Assembly: GCA_000436535.1 (NCBI GenBank)
Contig: FR886307.1
Location: 1-27,314 of the forward strand
Reading direction: 5' to 3'
From: Eubacterium sp. CAG:252
GTDB lineage: Bacteria; Bacillota; Clostridia; Lachnospirales; Lachnospiraceae
DNA length: 27,314 bases
The notes under the pieces were generated by a model. The model saw only the letters and a list, made by a program, of their open reading frames with translations, made no database searches and was not told the origin of the DNA. The position numbers and the translations under genes were made by a program. This document shows, piece after piece, positions 23,343-27,314 of the stretch (the stretch's first letter is position 1; each line of letters opens with the position of its first letter).

Positions 23343-24722
23343 TCAGCTCATTTTATTTAGATTTAGCCGTCTGCCCACATTATACATATGCGCCGTTATA
23401 CATGTTTCATACTCTCTGTCTGTTTTCTGCAATTCGTAACTTCCATTATACTTCCTCAGTATCTTCTTAACACTTCCTATACCTCTTCCATGATTAACAT
23501 AATAATCCCTGCTGCGCACTTCACGCTCATCGCTATAGCTGTTCTTTATAATAAATACAAGATTGCCGGCGCTGCAGGTAAGATTAATATCTATAAATGC
23601 ATTTTCCACATTTTCAATACGTTTTACAGCATTAATACTGTTATCTATAAGATTACCTATAAGCACATTCAAATCTCCATAATCTATATCCATTTCCTTA
23701 GGAACATCGACTATGCATTTTACCGTAACGCCCTGCGGCACATCTGACAGCTTATATGTAAATATACTGTTGACCTTTAAATTCTCACAGTAATCAGGCA
23801 TACCTGCTTTATTAATATTATCAAGCATACTGCCAAGCTCTTTGCCTGCGGTTTCATAATCTCCAAGCTCAATGGCATAACTGAGGGAATTCAGACGGTT
23901 TTTTAGGTCGTGCCTTATATCTCTTAATTCTTCCTTAGCCTCTATTATATTGTCATAAAGCTTCGTATTAGTTTCTATTTCTATCTTTAATATATCTTCT
24001 TCGTAACTGTGCTTTATATCTGTATCCATCTGCATAATAAGTATCATAAGTATATTATTGGCAATGAAACAGAAAAACAGAAATAATAAACATCTTGTAC
24101 TATTCTGCACCTGCGTATATATATTATCAGTATATATAGTCGTCACAAGATGTATAATCGATATAAACATAAGTGTATAGCAGGAGGACTCCTCCAGTGC
24201 CGTCTTACGTCCATTATTGTATACACCATACAGAAGCACTATAATAGCATCCGCAAACACCACACATGGATAAACTATTTCTGCCTTGATAACATTTCCC
24301 GCTTTAATATACGAACCATTGCAGCTTGAAAAAAATCTTGCAGCAACTATCGCAGAAGTTATCAATATACTTACATACATACATGCAACCGCAAGAGTCT
24401 TATACCACTCCGTTGTCTTTTTATTTTCTGCCGCATACATAACAGCAATGCATAGTGCCAGCAAAGCCAGCAGTTCTATAGTCAAGTCATTGTTTATGCT
24501 TATCTCATACATCAGAAACATAATTATGCTGATTGCAATAATCACAAACACTATATGAAGTATTTCTGATATTCCTGCTGTATGAAGCTTCTTTTCCCTG
24601 CGCAGTATATTGCTTCTGCCGCCCTCATTATCTTCTATATTCCTGCACATAGAGTTATGGAAGCTCTTGTATAGCTGATATTGTATAATGCTCATAAATG
24701 CATATTTGTATATTGTCATCAT
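23343..24722 (-). CDS. AgrC-type sensor histidine kinase
   Basis: A peptide-pheromone-type sensor kinase of the HPK10/AgrC class. About six hydrophobic segments (from ILHIVFVIIAISIIMFLMYE to CLLFLFFCFIANNILMILIM) are followed by the dimerisation helix with phospho-acceptor His in ELRDIRHDLKNRLNSLSYAI, the N-box NVLIGNLIDNSINAV and the G-box GRGIGSVKKILRKY. The start is uncertain: an ATG at 24722 lies 28 bases after the response regulator stop and gives 459 residues, but no good ribosome site is seen; ATGs at 24695 and 24647 are alternatives. The open frame extends to 24812, overlapping the regulator, which is less likely. It pairs with the LytTR regulator gene upstream; a terminator follows. 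Confidence 0.88.
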   Translation of the reverse strand: MMTIYKYAFMSIIQYQLYKSFHNSMCRNIEDNEGGRSNILRREKKLHTAGISEILHIVFVIIAISIIMFLMYEISINNDLTIELLALLALCIAVMYAAENKKTTEWYKTLAVACMYVSILITSAIVAARFFSSCNGSYIKAGNVIKAEIVYPCVVFADAIIVLLYGVYNNGRKTALEESSCYTLMFISIIHLVTTIYTDNIYTQVQNSTRCLLFLFFCFIANNILMILIMQMDTDIKHSYEEDILKIEIETNTKLYDNIIEAKEELRDIRHDLKNRLNSLSYAIELGDYETAGKELGSMLDNINKAGMPDYCENLKVNSIFTYKLSDVPQGVTVKCIVDVPKEMDIDYGDLNVLIGNLIDNSINAVKRIENVENAFIDINLTCSAGNLVFIIKNSYSDEREVRSRDYYVNHGRGIGSVKKILRKYNGSYELQKTDREYETCITAHMYNVGRRLNLNKMS

Positions 24723-24750
24723 ATTTTTGCTGCAAGTATCTCTTATGTGC

Positions 24751-25512
24751 TTACCAGAGATGCTTATATACTCCTTTTTCCATTGCCGCAAACCTGTTAA
24801 AGCCCGCCACAAAATTCTTATAATATCTTCTGCTTACATCAAGCGGATATGCCTCCTGCTCCATACTTACACGGTACCATACTACATCTGTGTCTATCCT
24901 ATACATATATCTGTAGTTAAATATACAGTTTTTGCTTGCCTTTCCAAACATCTGCCCAGAGAATTCATCTGCCACATCATCTATCTTGCCGTAACATTTG
25001 TACATACCCTCTACTGTTCCTACATTCAGGTACCTTTTATCCGACTGGATGTATATTATATCTGAATATGGTATGGCATATATCTCTTTTCCTGCCTTAA
25101 ATGTAAATTTCCCCGTATCTGTTTCATACATTTCGTGGATGTCCTTCAGTATCTTAGACAGCCTCTCATCGCTCGCCGGCTTAACTATGTAGTTGTAAGC
25201 ATGCAGGTCAAATGCGTTCTGCATATAATCGGTGTGGCTTGTTATGAAAACTATGACTGCATCTTTATACATTGACTTTATATAATCCGCCAGCTCTATT
25301 CCGCTATCCTCTCCAAGCTCTATATCAAGAAAATATACTTCATACTTTCTATTATAAAGTTCCGGCTCTTTATCAAACTCTATCTTTAAGTCCTCGGCAC
25401 TGTTATATATATCAAGTTCAACATTCATATTCAGCCTTTGCGCTATTCTGTCTAACAGTCTGCCAAATAATTCTGCCTGAACATTATCATCTTCGCATAA
25501 TGCTATCTTCAT
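24751..25512 (-). CDS. LytTR-family response regulator
   Basis: A 253-residue AgrA/ComE-type regulator. The receiver domain has the acidic pocket EDD (7-9), phospho-acceptor Asp63 in FLDIELG, Thr/Ser in FITSHTDY and Lys111 in IVKPAS. The LytTR DNA-binding domain (about 140-245) has FTFKAGKEIYAIPYSDIIYIQSDKRYLNV and a C-terminal ISR-like stretch with SRRYYKNF. AGGAA precedes the ATG. It is co-oriented with the AgrC-type kinase directly after it. The paired promoter cassettes at 21014-21089 and 23143-23218 have the direct-repeat layout such proteins bind. What signal it answers is unknown; no pheromone precursor gene was recognised. Confidence 0.92.
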   Translation of the reverse strand: MKIALCEDDNVQAELFGRLLDRIAQRLNMNVELDIYNSAEDLKIEFDKEPELYNRKYEVYFLDIELGEDSGIELADYIKSMYKDAVIVFITSHTDYMQNAFDLHAYNYIVKPASDERLSKILKDIHEMYETDTGKFTFKAGKEIYAIPYSDIIYIQSDKRYLNVGTVEGMYKCYGKIDDVADEFSGQMFGKASKNCIFNYRYMYRIDTDVVWYRVSMEQEAYPLDVSRRYYKNFVAGFNRFAAMEKGVYKHLW

Positions 25513-26077
25513 TGGGTTCCTCGTTCTAATTTCTGTTTATGTATATTTGTAGGATGTGTTAATCCTTGTAAATGTTGTATCTTTGGGCATTTATTTGATA
25601 TTTATTGATATTTTTTATCATTTACCTGTAGTTAATAAACTTTAAATGAGCAAATTTAAAATATTGCATAATTATGTCTGTGTCAGAAAAACTGATTTTT
25701 TCATAATCTATATGATAACATACTTTTAGTTTTCCTGCACTTATAGCAGTGTTCTTTTATATTTACTTTCTATATTATTTTCCTGATTTTCTTTATATAA
25801 TATTTTTCTTTCCCCGCGAATACATATTCATTTCTTTGCGCTTATTATATATTTTGTGATATTATGATATCAGGGTTAAATGTAAAAAATCATTTGTAAA
25901 AACTGCGCTGATACACAAATAAACTGTTGCTATATGGCATTTTATGAAGGTTTGAGTGGGACATAGGATTACTCTGTTAATTTACACATTTACATATGTT
26001 TAAAGATATTGATTAGTGGTAATGATTATATAACAGAAAAATATTTTATACATTTTTTAACAGGAGGCTAAACTTAT
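25513..26077. other. Long AT-rich divergent intergenic region
   Basis: About 565 bases between the response regulator (minus) and the amidohydrolase (plus). It must hold two divergent promoters but no clear consensus was found. It contains a small inverted repeat AGGAT/ATCCT (25551-25566), duplicated TGATATTT words near 25590-25612 and a 27-codon frame at 25646-25729 (plus) without a ribosome site. No ACCAA/TTGGT cassette like those at the modules was seen, so the regulator genes do not appear to be under the same operator. Confidence 0.5.
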
Positions 26078-26911
26078 ATGGTTATAGATTTTCATACACA
26101 CAGCTTTCCAGATGAACTTGCTGACCGTGCTGTAGGTCGTCTTGCCCAAAGCGGTGGTATTCACAATTACCTTGATGGACGTGTCACATCTATCCAGAAG
26201 TCAATGAAAAAGGCGGGAATTGATTATTCCATCCTGCTGCCAATTGCAACGAAGCCAAGCCAGCACACAACTATCAACGACATAGCTGTAACAACCAATG
26301 ATACATTTCGTGAGTCAGGGCTTATATCTTTTGGCACAATACATCCAGATAATGAAGATTACAGGGACATTTTAAGAAATCTTTCTAAAAAGGGCGTTCC
26401 CGGCATTAAACTTCATCCGGTATTTCAGCGCACCAACATAGATGACCCACGTTACCTTAACATCATAAGCTGCGCTTTTGACAATGACCTTATCGTATCA
26501 ATACACTGCGGTATGGATATAAGCTTTCCTAACTGTGATGAAGCCAGCGTTGAACGCATTGCCAATATGATAAAAGAAGTCCCACCACGCAAGCTTGTAC
26601 TTGCTCATATGGGCGGCTGGGGGATGTATAATGAGGTGTGCGATAAGCTTATTGGTACGCCGGGAGTATGGCTTGATACAGCATTTGTTCTAAGAAACTC
26701 TCCTGACTTTTACTTTCTTTCAAAAGAGAAGTTTGTTGATATGGTACGCACACACGGCACAGACCATATATTGTTTGGAACCGACAGTCCTTGGTCTGAC
26801 CAGTCTGAGGCTCTTAAGCTTATACGCGAAAGTGGGCTTAATAATGATGAGATTAGAATGATACTTGGCGATAATGCCGCCAGATTACTTGATACATTCT
26901 TTTCACATTAA
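26078..26911 (+). CDS. Amidohydrolase-family metal-dependent hydrolase
   Basis: A 277-residue TIM-barrel hydrolase of the amidohydrolase-2/TatD-like group. The HxH metal motif is in VIDFHTHSF, a third ligand region is HPVF/IKLHP, further His in VSIHCG and VLAHMGGW, and the catalytic Asp is in LFGTDSPW. AGGAGG ten bases before the ATG supports the start. It is the only plus-strand gene and stands alone, so neighbours say nothing about the substrate. It is probably a cytoplasmic decarboxylase or hydrolase. Confidence 0.9.
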   Translation: MVIDFHTHSFPDELADRAVGRLAQSGGIHNYLDGRVTSIQKSMKKAGIDYSILLPIATKPSQHTTINDIAVTTNDTFRESGLISFGTIHPDNEDYRDILRNLSKKGVPGIKLHPVFQRTNIDDPRYLNIISCAFDNDLIVSIHCGMDISFPNCDEASVERIANMIKEVPPRKLVLAHMGGWGMYNEVCDKLIGTPGVWLDTAFVLRNSPDFYFLSKEKFVDMVRTHGTDHILFGTDSPWSDQSEALKLIRESGLNNDEIRMILGDNAARLLDTFFSH

Positions 26912-26961
26912 AAGGTTCTAAGCCTTTCCCCGCTCCCTACAAAGAACAATTTAAAGCAACA

Positions 26962-27012
26962 TAAGCGGATAGTGTATAAAGTCATCACCAACTATATACA
27001 TCTATCCGCTTA
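26962..27012. repeat. Perfect 11-bp inverted repeat, possible terminator
   Basis: TAAGCGGATAG (26962-26972) and CTATCCGCTTA (27002-27012) flank a 29-base loop with further near-pairing (GTGTATA / TATATAC). It lies between the convergent amidohydrolase and the truncated gene at the right end, so a bidirectional terminator is plausible, but neither side has a good T run. Confidence 0.55.
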
Positions 27013-27036
27013 CTTAATCTAAAACTGGCGCTTATG

Positions 27037-27122
27037 CCACACTTGTATTGCTATAACAATGACTCTCTAATATCCCGCAGCTTTCATACTTGTATTTGCA
27101 CCACATCTGTATTGTTATAACA
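27037..27122. repeat. Short direct repeat, 64-base offset
   Basis: CCACACTTGTATTGCTATAA (from 27037) recurs at 27101 with 19 of 22 bases matching. It lies between the hairpin and the stop of the truncated gene. Confidence 0.6.
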
Positions 27123-27314
27123 CTATCCCTGACCGTTGCTTTCCTTACTCTCCCTGCTTTCCTTTAGCATGGCTTCAAGTTCAGCTATTCTTTCAAGGTC
27201 TTTTTTATGCTGTTCTTCCTGACTGTTGATTTGTTTGTCCTTGTCGTCAAGTATTTTTTGTTGTTCCTGCATTTCCTTATTCAGATTACTTTGCATTTCC
27301 TGCATTTCTTGCTG
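27123..27314 (-). CDS. Partial gene: C-terminal coiled-coil tail
   Basis: The frame is open to the window edge, so only the last 63 residues are visible and the start lies outside. The tail is almost all Gln, Glu, Lys, Asn with heptad-like spacing (QQEMQEMQSNLNKEMQEQQK..DDKDKQINSQEEQHKKDLERIAELEAMLKE), a long coiled coil ending in a Ser/Glu/Gly tail. It ends in TAG. Function cannot be assigned. Confidence 0.6.
   Translation of the reverse strand, partial: QQEMQEMQSNLNKEMQEQQKILDDKDKQINSQEEQHKKDLERIAELEAMLKESRESKESNGQG

Noticed and set aside
24723..24812. Longer N-terminus of the histidine kinase
   Set aside because: It would overlap the response regulator by 62 bases and lacks a ribosome site; a start at 24722 or further in is more likely, though not proven.
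25551..25566. Small inverted repeat AGGAT...ATCCT as terminator or operator
   Set aside because: Only five base pairs, no T run; expected by chance in such an AT-rich gap.
25646..25729. 27-codon plus-strand frame (MSKFKILHNYVCVRKTDFFI...) as a pheromone precursor
   Set aside because: No ribosome binding site, no double-glycine leader and no AgrD-like motif; it is on the opposite strand from the kinase and regulator.

Overview
The window looks like chromosome from a low-to-moderate GC member of the Clostridia, most likely Lachnospiraceae. The reasons are: the tilS-hpt-ftsH block next to a SpoIIE-type phosphatase, divIC, yabQ, yabP and an S4 (RqcP/YabO) gene, which is the Firmicutes order; a spoVT gene; a surface protein with GW-F-Y / D-W-x-Y-T-G-L repeats of the kind common in gut Lachnospiraceae; and strong AGGAGG-type ribosome binding sites. 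No database was used, so the genus is not assigned. Almost every gene lies on the minus strand; only the amidohydrolase near the right end is on the plus strand.

Layout by position (minus-strand transcription runs right to left). 1-28 is the 5' part of a tRNA. 203-3941 is a short operon: GH13 alpha-amylase-type enzyme, a catalytically degenerate SGNH protein, and trmD, which here is away from its usual rimM/rplS neighbours. 4310-6211 is an O-antigen-ligase/polymerase-like membrane protein. 6350-8374 is a secreted cell-wall-binding repeat protein. 8767-12853 holds ftsH, hpt and tilS. 13102-16001 holds the soluble SpoIIE-like phosphatase, divIC, yabQ, yabP and rqcP, followed upstream by spoVT (16333-16875). 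16973-25512 is an accessory region: a LytTR response regulator and AgrC-type kinase, then two homologous three-gene modules (variable exported protein, ABC-2-like permease, membrane-anchored protein), then two more permease-like proteins. 26078-26911 is an amidohydrolase. A truncated coiled-coil gene runs off the right edge.

Two things stand out. First, a structured repeat of about 115-120 bp occurs twice (8403-8520 and 12904-13022, 92 of the best-aligned 100 positions identical). Both copies sit in 5' leaders, just downstream of good sigma-A promoters, for two unrelated genes (the wall-binding protein and tilS). The end hairpin differs in sequence between copies but is kept as a hairpin. Second, the two permease modules are each preceded by a nearly identical 76-bp promoter cassette (73/76 identical). 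It carries three ACCAA direct repeats spaced 10 and 11 bp, the helical spacing expected of a LytTR regulator, and such a regulator is encoded upstream. Each cassette follows a homologous terminator hairpin. The module genes are paralogous but their first genes are unrelated (a Cys-containing secreted protein versus a lipoprotein), and one module is clearly more AT-rich. The picture is a peptide-signal-controlled regulon of export or immunity modules with no ATPase and no recognisable pheromone gene in the window.

The sporulation-type genes (spoVT, yabP, yabQ, spoIIE-like) suggest a spore-forming ancestry, but the SpoIIE-like protein lacks the membrane half, so the present sporulation status cannot be judged from here.
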